DNA of 64,000 nucleotides from Paralithodes platypus (GCA_032716605.1 CM064545.1:7032463-7096462), one strand, 5' to 3'; positions 22,260 to 33,899 are shown, counted from the stretch's first letter. The notes: a model not told the origin generated them from the sequence alone. Made by a program: numbers and translations.

Positions 22260-23913
22260 ATCATAATTTACTTCACCCCAATTCGTTTCCCTAGCTTGTT
22301 TTAAGTTTCTTTTTTTCTGCCCTATTACCCTGGCCGTAGGTGACTTCCCATATTTTCATATCTAATATACCCTACTATTGGGTTTGTATGTGTGGTTATG
22401 TTATTTGCATTAAGTAAGCTTTACTGCCTATTGTGCACTTTAGTATGCATGACCTGCTTAAATGCATCTATTATGTTAAGTCATAATTCTGTTGTTTATA
22501 GTCTCCCCCCCCCCATTAATTGAAGAATCGTATCCGGCATTGTCCTTAGTTTATGTAAGACTGCTAATTGCAAGGTTACAATTTACTTTTCATCTTTATA
22601 TATTTATATATCTATTATGAATTAGCAAATTTCAGTCTAAAGAATTATGACGAAACTATTAGCGACATTGGATACTTCTCATATTCAGTAAGTAGAGGCT
22701 AAACATTCGTGGTTTACATTTATAAAAACAAAACACGGAGTTAGAGCGTATAAAGTATGATCGATAAGTTCTATAAGGGAGTTTATAAAGGGGACAATAA
22801 GGAATGACCGAATTATTAGTAAATCTGTACTAATGGTTTCGCATGATTAACATCAGTTCTATTTTATTTGGTATTATGATCAAGTGCTGTATTTTCCTCA
22901 AAATGCATTGGAAGCTATGAATTGGATCTACAAGAGATTTGCTTTATTTGACCCACTCGTTCATTTGTATATTTCCATATTAGTATGCTTATATGTTTTA
23001 TATACAATTACTTCTTACAATATCTGTCTATCAATATCTTTCCATGTCAGTCTTTGATTATTTAACTAACAGTCAATATATGTGACTTAGTACCAATCAC
23101 TCAATTTCAACATTAACATTTAAATATTTATTATATCATATTTCTGTATTGTCTATATAACTCTCTCGGTTTATATTTCTGTGTATTTACCTTCTGTATA
23201 TATGGCTGTGTATGTGGGTGTGCTTGAATTATTGTTGTCTATTGTTTGCAAAAGATGATATCACAACCGGTATGCATTTGTATTTCAATTAACTAAAATT
23301 GTGTAACTGTATTAATCATGCACAAAACATTATTTTAATAGTGTATTGACAATTTAGTATAATACAGAATACATTTAAGCCAAAATACGTGTTTGTAATT
23401 ATTCATCTTCACACTTGGATACATGCAATAACAATAAACCTCTTCAATAGGACGATGCCTTTATGGATTTCATGTTGGCCATTACTAACTGAATTAATTC
23501 AAGTTAGGAAGCACATGTGAGAGTCAGAGGGTTACCTGATTTCGCGTTTACACCTTTGATTCGTAAAGGTCCTTCCTAACCTGAGTAAAATCTTCTAATG
23601 ATAGCCTGGCTGTAGTGGAAGGTTTTAAAGTGTGTAAAGAGAAAGAAGGGGTATTTATGGTCACGTGTAAATAAATGTTGCAAGATTTACAATAAAACAC
23701 ATAAACAACAACAAACAACTAAGGGTAAAGAACGCTACATGACGGGTGAGTGGGGGAGGGAGAGAGAAAGTGTTGGGGGTAAAGAGAGGGAAGACATTGG
23801 AGAGTGGGGGATTCCGGTGGTTTGTGTAGGGATACCAACATTACCAAATAATCCCTTCCTCCCTGGGAGGGTGGATGAGGGGAGTACCCTGTGACACTTC
23901 TTATGGAGACGAC
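22260..23913. other. No gene recognised
   Basis: AT-rich DNA. There is a short C run near 22506-22515. A G- and purine-rich stretch at about 23740-23890 gives low-complexity frames on the minus strand that I do not accept as genes. Confidence 0.45.
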
Positions 23914-24124
23914 TGTACAGTCTGGGACTAATGTCGTGGCATGGATCTTCAGCCATCCATTAGTGCCCTCTGACGGCAGTATTCGAAGCAATCCGATATG
24001 TGATGTTTATGGCTCTGATCGACACGTCCAGGTAGCGCCAAAAGTAAGCGAAAAACATTCTTGTTTCATGGTGGATTACGACCATGCCAACTAGAACACA
24101 CACACACACACACTACTTCATTAT

Positions 24125-24509
24125 CAGAGTGTAAGGCATATTAGTATTATCTAAAATTATAATTAATGTATAATCGAGTGATGCGAGTTTTACTCTAGTA
24201 TAGGAATATAATAAAAATAAATGAGAATACTGTATTAAGACGCCGTTCCGGATATTAATGATTACATATAAAATATGGGTAAAACCTAGCAACATAGATA
24301 AGGCACACCGAGTATTCTAACTTAGTAGGGAAATGGTATATAGTGGATACAGTACACAAAGCTGTATTAGTGAATGCAACAGAAATATATAGACTATTAT
24401 AATTTAGTCATATTTCATGTAGGAATTATATATACGGTTAGTTTACACACATTTTTAGAAATATATTATACCTAGTGAATAATGGCAATACTATGACTGC
24501 GTAAAAAAT
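24125..24509. other. No gene recognised
   Basis: AT-rich interior of the inverted-repeat element with no coding signal. Confidence 0.4.
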
Positions 24510-24860
24510 CTACTCAACTTGATCATGCCGTGACCTATTCCTCTCTGATTATTTCTCAAACGTTACCCAACTCCTCCGTCAGTGGTGGCAAACAGATTGG
24601 ACGTCCATGACCAATAACAATCTACACTTCACTAAACCTACCATAGTTCCCTGGCAGTGTTCTTTCTATCATAATAGAAGGTAAGGTTCGCCTGATACTC
24701 GGCCACAATACGATCCTACATGGCTTTTTGATATCGGGGGATGTTCCCAGTTGCCAGATTCGGCCACAGTCAATCATCTTTTGATAGACTGTTATTATAG
24801 TTATTATTTACAAAGATACGCCAAGTTTTAACTCTATTTGGCGATCTATTCAGTTGGGAA
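24510..24860 (+). pseudogene. LINE C-terminal relic
   Basis: In two frames the sequence resembles the end of I/R1-type LINE ORF2 proteins. KVRLILGHNTILHGFLISG appears near 24680-24736, and after a frame change ATVNHLLIDCYYY appears near 24764-24802, matching the usual order of an RLGHT-like block, a lost CxxC and then TVEHILxDC. It is strongly decayed, with stops and frameshifts. Confidence 0.55.
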
Positions 24861-25069
24861 GGGCTGTGAAGAGTGGTTGTGAAAGTTAAAACGTGTCGCG
24901 TCCATGTAAATATTACAAAATAGTTTTCCACCAGGTGAGTATAATAATTGTCCATTCAAACATTCACTGCATTGTGAGTATCTCTCCTCAAACTCGTATT
25001 TCTCGCACATTGACTTCACGATGCCAGAGAGAGAGAGAAAAAAAGTGTCAGGTAGAGGGAGAAAGGGGT

Positions 25070-25310
25070 ATACTATTATAGTGGGAGGTGGAGGGAGGAG
25101 GGGTTAGTGGGAGGTGAAGAGAGAGAGGGGTAGTGGGAGGTGGAGGGAGGAGGGGTTAGTGGGGGAGGGAGGGGGAGGGAGAGGTGGATGGAGGGAAGGG
25201 TAGTAGGAGGTGAGGGGAGGGAGGAGTAGTGGGAAGTGGAGGGAGGGAGGGGGTAGTGGGAGGTGGAGGGAGGGAGGGGTAGTGGGAGAGAGGCTTGTAG
25301 GGTTTGGCGG
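25070..25310. repeat. Purine-rich minisatellite (GGGAGGTGGAGGGAGG type)
   Basis: About 230 bp of imperfect tandem units, roughly 20-26 bp, built on GTAGTGGGAGGTGGAGGGAGG. Strand asymmetry is extreme: almost all purine on the plus strand. The proline- and serine-rich minus-strand frame through it is an artefact. Confidence 0.8.
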
Positions 25311-26746
25311 ATAAATTTGGGCAGCTTATAATTATTACCCAGAGAGTGAAATAAAATAAAGTAAATGTAGTCTGTACTCATCTTGATTGTAAGAAGATTC
25401 CTCACGTGTAACAAGATGTGCATTATTAGGCAGCATGTTACAACAGGATACAAAGAATAGGGACACATTTTGTAATGGGTATTTTGTAAGCCAATAATCT
25501 TAACATGGTAGAAAATACAGCGTACTATCATTCAGATTAATTAACTGGTAGAGAAAGGATGCTTGACCTGCTAAGCAAAGAAATAACTAGAACACTTAAC
25601 ACAAATAATTGTTTCAAGGAGTTCTCGAGGGCACTGGATTTAATGTGGAGATGGCTTATGAAACCTTGCATACAATAGTTACTATGAAAAGTTAGTCAAT
25701 ATTATCAAATACTGAAGAAGCCTGATGATTAGCAAACAATTAGAGGTATTCTGTATAGTATATACAATTGACACAACTAGTGCTTTTTATTCTACGCATA
25801 CAAATAGCTTAACTACCTTATTAATTACAGTCTGGGAAGCTGTTTAAACTTTTCGGTAATCCCTAAATCAATATAATGCCTTATTTAAGATATTATCTGA
25901 TATTATACATCATTAACAAGTATCCACAGAAGAAAAAGGTTTAATAAGACCTAGTTTGACCTATGAATCATTGGATGTTTAGGCCCTAAAGTACTTAAGA
26001 GCTATATAGTTCTTTTCTCCAAGCTTCGGAGCGTTTCATAAACTTTCACTCTCCTCCATAAATATATGAGATATAGACGGTATGGGAATAACATATATGG
26101 ATTATATTTATTACACTACGATCAAACTTTGTTGAAGGAGGTAATAGTGAAACAAATTAACGTTTGTAGTGGTATTTTTGTAATAGTAAAAAGTCGTCGG
26201 GATGATCGAAGGGCGGTGTGATACAGGCCAAGGTTGGGCATAGGGACCTCCAACACAATTTACTGTATGGACTAATGGAAATAAATATATCGCAATATTG
26301 CTTTAATTCAGTATATACTGTATACAAATATTCTAATAGGTAATCCTTTAATCGTTTCCTTCTATTGTTCCTCGACATTATAATAATATAATATTGTTGG
26401 TGTTTTAATTCATGTTTTGTTACACCGTGTTAAATCATTCCTATGAACAATACCATATTCGGTTACATTATTGGTGTTGCATTATCAGTATCCTAATATC
26501 AATTGTATATACATATTGGCGCTAGCAATACCGTTATTTAACGACCTTTACTATAAACACCCATTATTGGTTATATTATTTGCATGAATATACTACTGTA
26601 TATAGGGATATAAAGCTACAGTATATTACCTTTAAAGGAAAATTACACACACCACTTTTAACTGTTAAATGTGTGCCTGTTACATTGGTCATGGATACCT
26701 AGTGAAAGTTTCGCTTCCTTTTAGCATTTATATTACATACATTCAA
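25311..26746. other. No gene recognised
   Basis: AT-rich DNA inside the 23914-26964 element. I see nothing beyond chance open frames. Confidence 0.4.
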
Positions 26747-27185
26747 ATAATGAAGTAGTGTGTGTGTGTTCTAGTTGGCATGGTCGTAATCCACCAAGAA
26801 ACATGAAGTTTCTTGCTTACTTTTGGCGTTACCTGGACGTGTCGAACAGAGCCATCTATGGAGAGCCAAACCCTTCACATCTCGGATTGCTTCGAATACC
26901 GCCGTCAGAGGGCACTAATGGATGGCTGAAGATCCATGCCACGACATTAGTCCCAGACTGTACATAAATAAATGAGAAGATTCGATTCTGTTCAAGATGG
27001 CTTTGAAAACGTAGACCCTAACTTATGTCGTTGAGTGTACTATAGATCATAAGTTCACGGTGGTCCCAACAGTACTCGATATATATAGCAACGTACCAAC
27101 AAATAACTAATTGAATCAATCAATTCAACACTTGCGAAGTTTTACGCTATATAGTCGGGGATCCAGCACCAGACATGTTCTATGA

Positions 27186-27681
27186 ACCTGACACCACTTA
27201 ATACACTCGGCAGACCTCATTTGTTTATTTCTTTGATGCCTCTAGTTCAATAATCAAGAGGCCTGCTCGGTCGTTTCTCTTGCGAAACTTCTCAAATATC
27301 CACTTGAACATGGGCACCCCGCTAAAATCAGACCCAGCGAAGGCTAACAATGTGATATACGTTTTGACCTATATCTCAGCTTATAGGACACCTAGGAACT
27401 TTATTTTTGTGTCTAAACATGCATTGTACAATGACATATTCTATTCAAATATAATTAAATTAAAACAGTAAGCCTACCAACCTCCATGGAAATCAAAATA
27501 TCCGTTGCCGAAATTGATTTATTCCTGTAAAACTATACAAACTTTCTTTAATTAAGTTCTTCATAAGGGCATTATCATTAAAACATATTTCAAACAACTA
27601 AAGAGCAATAAAATATGATTCTTTGTGGAGTTAGCATACAAGCTTTGTAAAGTTTCCATCCAATTATCTCGCAAAATTATG
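27186..27681 (+). repeat. Left terminal inverted repeat of element A
   Basis: It pairs with 33900-34368. Shared blocks include CACTCGGCAGACCTCATT, CAATAATCAAGAGGCCTGCT, GGGCACCCCGCTAAAATCAG, GTTTTGACCTATATCTCAGC and CAATTATC(T/C)CGCAAAA. Identity is high by eye; the left arm has an extra ~22 bp near 27635-27657. Confidence 0.92.
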
Positions 27682-27781
27682 AAAGACGTCCGATCAAGAA
27701 TAACCACTCTCCGGCATATTCTCTTTAAGTGCAGAATTGACTCGTGATTTGTTATCGGAACTCTAGAATGATATCAAGTAT

Positions 27782-27802
27782 ATAATTATACACTGGTATA
27801 TA

Positions 27803-27841
<39 letters not shown>
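27782..27841. repeat. (AT)n microsatellite
   Basis: An AT dinucleotide run of about 35 bp lies at 27807-27841, just upstream of the element A gene. A TATACTGTATA inverted motif precedes it. Confidence 0.85.
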
Positions 27842-27848
<7 letters not shown>

Positions 27849-27863
27849 ACCTTTACAGGCGTG

Positions 27864-29623
27864 ATGGCTGATTTGAAGAAGAGGAAGCGCTGTAGCACCA
27901 AGTATAATGAATGCATCATCTGTCAGAAAACTTCACAAGAAAACCTACAAAATGTGACTGCAATTGGACTACCAGCTTTGAAATATGCATTATCTATGAG
28001 AAATGACAATGTGGCACTTAGGTTGCAAGAAGATGTTTTTGAGGGAAATGAATCATTCCTTGAGAAAAATCCTCGTTATCATGCAAAGTGTCGGAATTCA
28101 TATACAAACAAAAAGACAGTTGCTCAAAAAACAGCAGCTACAGCAAATGAAACAGAATCATCACCGAGTAATCAGAACAGTGAAGATCCTGTTAGGACTC
28201 TCCGTGGAAGTACATCCCCTGTTGACTTTAGAAACGAATGCTTTATATGTGGCAAACAAAGGGATAAAAAGGGTGATCATAAATTGCTCTTGGTAACGAC
28301 AATTGACAGACAAAATTCCATTTGGAAGAAGGCCAAAGAACTAGGTGATACCAGAATGTTACATTATAATACAAGGATATGCGGACCAGTGTGTTGACAT
28401 GATTGCCAGTGATTTTAGCTACCATAGGATCTGTCTTCTACAGTACATTAACAAAACTGGAGGTAAATGCAAAGAAAAAAAGTGTCATAAGAGTTTACAA
28501 TGGTTCACTTCATATATAGATAACAGAATATCACAAGATCCAGATGATATAATTTTGCTTAGTGAATTACGAAATGAATACAGAAACTGGATGCTAGAGA
28601 ATGGTATCATGGATCTATCTTCATGTCGAACATCAGTCATAAAACAAATGTTAGAAGAATACTATGAGAAAAATGGCGGTAACATCATCATTGTACGACA
28701 AACTGGAAAATCTTCTATTATCTGCTCTTCCCACCTAACAGTTGGCTATGTTATCTCAAAATTAGCAACCATCAAGAAACAGGAAATGGATCCCTATGTA
28801 CAGGAGCATGACGAATCATGGCCAGTTGAAGTGGACAGAGAAAAAAACATAACCCTTTACCATGCTGCAAAGATAATTCAAGCTGATCTGAAGAAAAACG
28901 CATCTGATATCAGAAGGCAGTTACAAGCAGGGGAATATGAAACTCTCTCTTCCTTGAACTTAACTTATGATGAAGCATTAAAGATTATACCTAGTTCTCT
29001 ATACAACCTGGTAGCCTGGATAACAACAAAGTCATCGGCTGAGCTCAGTGAACCAGAATGTCGTGTTGACCTGAATGATAGTGATCTAGAAAAAACACTG
29101 AATCTATGTCACGATATAAGTGCAGCAGTTACCGATATACCCACTCCAAAACACATAGGAACTGCATTGTATATTCTCAAGCAAACCAGAAGTAAAGCAG
29201 TTGTTACACTGTTGAATAGATTTGGAAACAGTATTGGCTACCAGGATGCTCAACGATACATAACTGGTATGGCCCAGAAAACTGAAGAAGATGAACCGAG
29301 TATCTTTATTCCTGCCAATCTGAAGCATGGCTTATTTACCCAGTTTGCTATTGACAACCTTGACTTCAGAGAAAATACACAGGATGGGACAACAATGCAT
29401 GGTACCACTCATAACATATATCAACATCCAAGTGACTCAGATTCTGAACACAAATCTCACTTATCTTTACCATTGTCAAAGAAGCCCAGAAAAGCAACAT
29501 GCACTGAAAGTCTTCACATCTTCCAGACAAAGGAAAGTGGCCTAACTTTACAAGACCGTCAAAGGAGTCGTTCACTGAGAGGTGTTAAGCTTGATCAGAC
29601 GTCCCAACCATCTAGTCTATTAG
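27864..29623 (+). pseudogene. Element A gene, exon 1: zinc fingers and start of DDE-like core (one frameshift)
   Basis: The first ATG is at 27864, preceded by a splice acceptor-like CCTTTACAG, so an untranslated exon may lie upstream. The N-terminus holds CIICQ, then YHAKCRNSY and CFICGKQRDKKGDH, and after a frameshift near 28374-28383 the block YADQCVDM...YHRICLLQY. These Cys/His clusters look like DNA-binding zinc fingers. The frame then runs to the donor site. A block at about 29353-29420, DNLDFRENTQDGTTMHGTTH, aligns with DNIDHNPSSTTAKDSFHGTG in element B (57351-57410) and probably carries the first catalytic Asp of an RNase H-fold transposase. Expected role: TIR recognition and cleavage in the nucleus. 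Confidence 0.75.
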
Positions 29624-30036
29624 GTAAATACAGTATACCACTTACATTATTGTTTATTTTTATAATATAACTTTTGTTAACACACAAGTGAGATTACATC
29701 CAATGGCACCCTAGCTTAGCAGGCAAACAAAATCTCAACTTCTAGTTTCTGCAAGTGTATAACATTTTATGATAAATATACAATTTTAACTATTTTTCTG
29801 AACGAGTATGTGTACACACTCACACTTAAGTCGTGGACCTAACTGAACCCATTAAATGCATAGACTAGTTAAGGAATCAATGATGAAATTGGATTAAGTT
29901 TGAGATAGCTTCGAAAACTTAAGGTTACAAATTAAATTCCAGAGTGTACCTCATAGCTATCCCCATGACCAATCATATTGTGTATCATATTTTGTTTAGT
30001 CTATACTTGTTCCTACAAATCTTCCCTTTTTTACAG
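29624..30036 (+). other. Spliceosomal intron (413 bp) in the element A gene
   Basis: The donor is TTAG|GTAAATA at 29623/29624 and the acceptor is CCCTTTTTTACAG|GTG at 30036/30037, with a pyrimidine tract. Joining the exons keeps the frame and the family alignment (a Gly codon is split after its first base). Intron sequence has stops in all useful frames. Confidence 0.85.
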
Positions 30037-31081
30037 GTGATCTCACTGTTGCGTGGCAGCTTTCACAGAGAGAAGTTCTCCAGCAGGATGGTCAGTCACA
30101 TCTCGTCACTTGGAACACTTTCCATGATGTATTCAGTGAAGATATACAACCTCAGACAATTATAGGATATGGTCCATTTTTCCCTGATTCCCCTACAAAA
30201 CCAGATGTTGTTGAAGCTTCTCTTGAATACTGCATAGGAATTTCAGAAAAACTAGGCCAAGAGCACTGTGTTCTTACTTGTGACCAGGCAATTTACGAGA
30301 TCACCCTAGGGTTTAAGAAGAAGAAACCTGAAAAATACAAACATCTCATCTTACGTATGGGTGGCTTCCATATTGCCAATAACTACTTGGGTGTAATTTG
30401 CCGCCTTTTCAAATCTTCTGGCATAGAAATTGTTCTTGTTGAAGCTGGTGTGTGTAGGTCTGGAACAATGACAAAAATTATGTCTGGCAAAGATTATTAT
30501 GGAATGCTTCGGTGTCATAGTCTGATGTTGTCGGCAATGCTGGAGCTTTACTGGGAAGCATTTTTGACATGGAAAATTGATCAGTCTGAAGAAAATCAGG
30601 ATGAAATATCTGCCATGGCAGCAGTTTTTCAAAACATAGCTGATGCCGTCGCAATCAAGGATCAAGATGCAGCTTTCAGAGCTCTCACTCATTTACTTGA
30701 ACATCAAGAAAGGACGACACAAATGCTGGCCGATTTTGAAGAAACCTTTTTCGAAGTATCCTACAGCGAAGCTCTGGCTTATGTACATAAAAATGGTTCT
30801 CATACTGAAAAGATTCATTGCAGCAGAAAGAGGAGGGAAATGGCTTCAACATCTTGCAGAAGTAAAGAACATGCTACCGTATATGGTGTCAGCAGGGCAC
30901 ACAAAGTAAGTTGCCTGCATTCCTCATTACCTCAATCACATGGAAGATCTACCAGCCCCTGTCAGAAATGCGTTTGAACAAGGAAAATTCACAGTACATG
31001 AAACAAGAGGCAAATTCAATGGAGTGTGGACAGACATGGCCCTCGAACAAACATACAACTGTGAGGCCAAGACACAGCTAT
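30037..31081 (+). pseudogene. Element A gene, exon 2: DDE-like core (frameshift, stop, MITE)
   Basis: This exon is open in one frame from 30037 to about 30785. It includes LTCDQAIYEI (Asp at 30282-30284), aligned with VAFDQPLFAL of element B (Asp 57884-57886), and then MGGFHIANN, aligned with FGGLHIEMA. These are the best candidates for the second catalytic position and a conserved Gly-Gly-x-His block. A frameshift at about 30782-30792 moves the alignment to the next frame (KRFIAAERGGKW), and TAA at 30907-30909 replaces a sense codon. The frame goes on through FEQGKFTVHETRGKFNG and DMALEQTYN to the MITE at 31082. Confidence 0.78.
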
Positions 31082-31569
31082 TTAACCCTTAAAAAGCGGC
31101 TCACCACTTAAGTCGAGTTAAATAAAGCTGGACTATGTGGCGGCGCTCGACATAGGTCGAGTGGCAATTTCAGCACGTAATGTGGCTGAGAGAGAGAGAC
31201 AAGTGGTGGCAGGAGACTAGCGAGCGTATGACTGCTCCAGACCACCGCGGCGAACCTACTGACACAAATCTCAGCTCCCTCCTCCCTCTCTCACTCGCTA
31301 CATACTCAATTATGTACCGAAAGTACCGAATTACCTGCTTTTTGCACTCGCGTTGCACGGTTATTGCAAGAAAACTATCCATCATACAAGGATCGTTATG
31401 GTGTCATTCGAAAGCTCTGTTTATGCCCTTTCAGGGATAGATACTTGTTTTACGTTCTGGGTCTTATTTAGGCATGAAAATGATCACGTAAACAGCCCTA
31501 TTTTGGCTAAAAACACCCCGCTGGGCGGTACACATAAATAAACCGCATAGGCCGCTCGTAAGGTGTTAA
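31082..31569. mobile_element. TTAA-flanked MITE, family A, copy 2 (inside element A gene)
   Basis: The insert is 488 bp between TTAA at 31082-31085 and 31566-31569. It is nearly identical to 2825-3312 (a handful of differences near the left end, one near 31386). The transposon gene aligns across the site when the insert and one TTAA are removed. It is therefore younger than element A. Confidence 0.92.
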
Positions 31570-31861
31570 AGGAATAAGTTTTCAAGGTGCCAGGGAGAAA
31601 TATCTAAGAGCTCTTCCTTACCTAACAGTGGCTTCTGAAAATACTAAAGCGATGGCTCACATGAACAATGGACTCGGCAAACAAGACGGACATTCACAAC
31701 CAAGAAAAGATCGACAATTGGTAGATAACATCAAAAGCATGGTATGCTCAATGATAAATCCCTTCACCACTACCTCATCTGATCTACTGAATATAGCAAC
31801 AGGAGAGAAGTGTAGCTCTACTGAACTGACTGATGCAGAATAAATTGGGCGTGCTGCACTC
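31570..31861 (+). pseudogene. Element A gene, linker between DDE core and nuclease (in-frame stop)
   Basis: After the MITE the coding frame continues (GAREKYLRALPYLT, then a Ser/Thr-rich linker) to TAA at 31841-31843. The frame carries on unchanged after this stop into the nuclease region, so the stop is a point mutation within one long protein rather than a true end. Confidence 0.7.
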
Positions 31862-33505
31862 GTGAAGGCTAAAGAAGATCAGAGCTACAACGTGTCCCCC
31901 ATTCATCTCCATACTTTCCAAGACAGACGCAAAAAAACACACATAAACAATCAAACAAAAATAATGCAAGAAGAGACAAATGTTCTACGTGGTTTGAACT
32001 TCATCAGGGATATGGACAGCGACACCTTCAGTCATGAATGGACAAAGTACCCAGCTTCTCTCTTTGAACCAAATATTGAGAGCCAACCTCAAGGCTACAT
32101 AATGAGAAAGGGAAACAAAGCTGACTACATAACTGCCATGAAAGAGCAGCTGGCTGAGTCATGGATAGAGGCAGATCACTTTCCAATCACAGATGGAGAT
32201 GTTCTCATGGTTTTTGATGCCATGGCTTTTATTCACCGACACCAAAATTATGGCTGTCAGAAGTTCTCAGATTTGAAATCTAGATACTTAGAGAAAATAG
32301 TGTCTTCACGTCCAATATCTTGTACTTGTATAAATATTGTTGGTGATCGCTACTATTATGATTCCAAGAAGAGCTTAAAAGGAGAAGAAAGAGGAAGAAG
32401 GCAGAAAACACACTCTTATAGCAAAACCTATGAAATTAAAGATAAGTTGGCCATACCAGCATGGAAGCCATTCATCAACAACCCAAAGAACAAGGAGGCT
32501 CTGCAAGCTTACCTGGCTGATTCCTGGACAAATGATAACAGTGCCATGCTACCTGGACTTAAACTTGTCCTTGGTGGACTGACTAAGAAGACAATCATTA
32601 TTGATGAACAAGGTGCGCAAACCTGTACTGAATTGTCGTGTGAGATTCACGAGGAAGCAGACACACGAATATTTGCTCATATCTCATATTGTGTGCAGAA
32701 ATATGGTTATCAGTATGCTGTGATACAAGCAACAGATACAGACGTTATAATCATGGCTATCTACTACAGTGTTCGCACACCTGGGTTAAAAGAGATGTGG
32801 ATTCAAAAGGGCCAGGTATATATTCCTTGTCATTCTATTGCCAAGAAGCTAGCTGAGATTAATGGATTGTCTGTATCTGAAGCCTCATCAACACTTCTCT
32901 GTTGCCACATAATGAGTGGGTGTGATACTGTAGGTTACCCCTTTAGAAAAGGTAAACGAAAGTCATATAAGGTTGCCATGTCATTTGCTAATGAATTCAC
33001 AGGAATGACACAGTTTGCTGACAACTCCTATGTGGTAGATAATGCAGTGATACAAGCTTGCAGTAAGTTCTTCCTTCACTTATATGGTTGCTTCACTGAT
33101 ACACTTGATCAAGCACGAGTCTACATATTTGGAAGAACCAAAGGTGACCTAAGATGCCTACCTCCCACACAAGATTCCTTTTACCAGCACATGCTTAGAG
33201 GTCTTATGCAAATTGCAGTATGTAAGACTGCGTACCAATGTAGTCCTGAATTACCGGACCCAACTTCATTTGGAAGAGTGATTCAAAATGATAAGTTAAT
33301 TCCTGTTATGATGACCAAACCTGCAAAACCTCCATCAACTAGGCAAAAGCACTATTGTCAGTGCCAGAAGAGCAAATGTGTGAGAAACTGCTCTTGTGCT
33401 ACAGCAGGAGTTAAATGTGTTGTGGCCTGTCAATGTAATGGTAACCCAGAAAAGTGTGCTCGTACCTATAACTATGACAGTGACATTGATAGTGAAGATG
33501 AGTGA
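31862..33505 (+). CDS. Element A: FEN1/XPG-like nuclease plus CXC domain (open)
   Basis: Open for about 547 residues; it is the 3' half of the transposon protein, and the frame also continues upstream of 31862. The acidic motifs follow the FEN/XPG flap-nuclease order: VLMVFDAMAFI (Asp 32216-32218), VGDRYYYDSKK with basic residues after it (Asp 32345-32347), EEADTR at 32651-32668, ATDTDVIIM (Asp 32735 and 32741), and MSGCDT (Asp 32924-32926) before a KGKRKS stretch where FEN enzymes have a helix-turn-helix. The C-terminus, about 33355-33465, is a Cys-rich CXC (tesmin/TSO1-like) domain: CQCQKSKCVRNC and then CVVACQC. An acidic tail follows. AATAAA lies next to the stop (about 33508). Likely role: processing flaps or gaps around transposition, with the CXC domain binding DNA (inference). 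Confidence 0.8.
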   Translation: MKAKEDQSYNVSPIHLHTFQDRRKKTHINNQTKIMQEETNVLRGLNFIRDMDSDTFSHEWTKYPASLFEPNIESQPQGYIMRKGNKADYITAMKEQLAESWIEADHFPITDGDVLMVFDAMAFIHRHQNYGCQKFSDLKSRYLEKIVSSRPISCTCINIVGDRYYYDSKKSLKGEERGRRQKTHSYSKTYEIKDKLAIPAWKPFINNPKNKEALQAYLADSWTNDNSAMLPGLKLVLGGLTKKTIIIDEQGAQTCTELSCEIHEEADTRIFAHISYCVQKYGYQYAVIQATDTDVIIMAIYYSVRTPGLKEMWIQKGQVYIPCHSIAKKLAEINGLSVSEASSTLLCCHIMSGCDTVGYPFRKGKRKSYKVAMSFANEFTGMTQFADNSYVVDNAVIQACSKFFLHLYGCFTDTLDQARVYIFGRTKGDLRCLPPTQDSFYQHMLRGLMQIAVCKTAYQCSPELPDPTSFGRVIQNDKLIPVMMTKPAKPPSTRQKHYCQCQKSKCVRNCSCATAGVKCVVACQCNGNPEKCARTYNYDSDIDSEDE

Positions 33506-33899
33506 AATAATAAAATACTATTAGTTTTTTGGGTAAATTTAATGTTAATCTAAAGCATATGGAGTATTTTACCAGTGACTTACTAGAAAATCTCAATTAC
33601 AATGGCCAGTAATAACAAACGGAGCTCTAAGAAAGACTGCTAAAACATTAGAAGTATAATAACAGGATATTAGCAAATACTGAGAGTTTTATAATCATAA
33701 GTGTATTGCTTATACTTTCTGGTAAAAATATGTTTTGTTGGCAGCCATTTTGATCACAAAATGACAGGTTTGGTTAAATAGTATATTTTTTTGCAATGTG
33801 AGAGTTTGCTATAATGCACCTTATACATATTGGAAAACAGTAGGATCAGTGTCATTTATGAGCAGACAATTTCTTTAATCATTTTGCAGATGAAAATGA
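33506..33899 (+). other. 3' untranslated region of element A gene
   Basis: AT-rich, non-coding DNA between the stop and the right TIR, starting with a polyadenylation signal-like AATAAA. Confidence 0.5.

Larger units (their letters stand above)
23914..26964. mobile_element. 3.05 kb element bounded by ~215-bp inverted repeats
   Basis: 23914-24124 is reverse-complementary to about 26747-26964. Both arms share TGTACAGTCTGGGACTAATG at the outer end, then GGCATGGATCTTCAGCCATC, CACGTCCAGGTA, GGTGGATTACGACCATGCC and a CA run followed by CACTACTTCATTAT. Arms differ by a few indels. The interior holds a LINE relic and a purine-rich minisatellite and no transposase. A non-autonomous DNA transposon is the simplest reading; two opposed copies of a solo repeat is the alternative. 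No clear target duplication. Confidence 0.6.

Noticed and set aside
25076..25531. 151-residue Pro/Ser-rich minus-strand frame
   Set aside because: It is the translation of the purine minisatellite; low complexity only.
27280..27471. 63-residue frame in the left TIR of element A, mirrored at 34100-34330
   Set aside because: The TIRs are copies of each other, so a shared frame needs no selection; no domain is recognisable.
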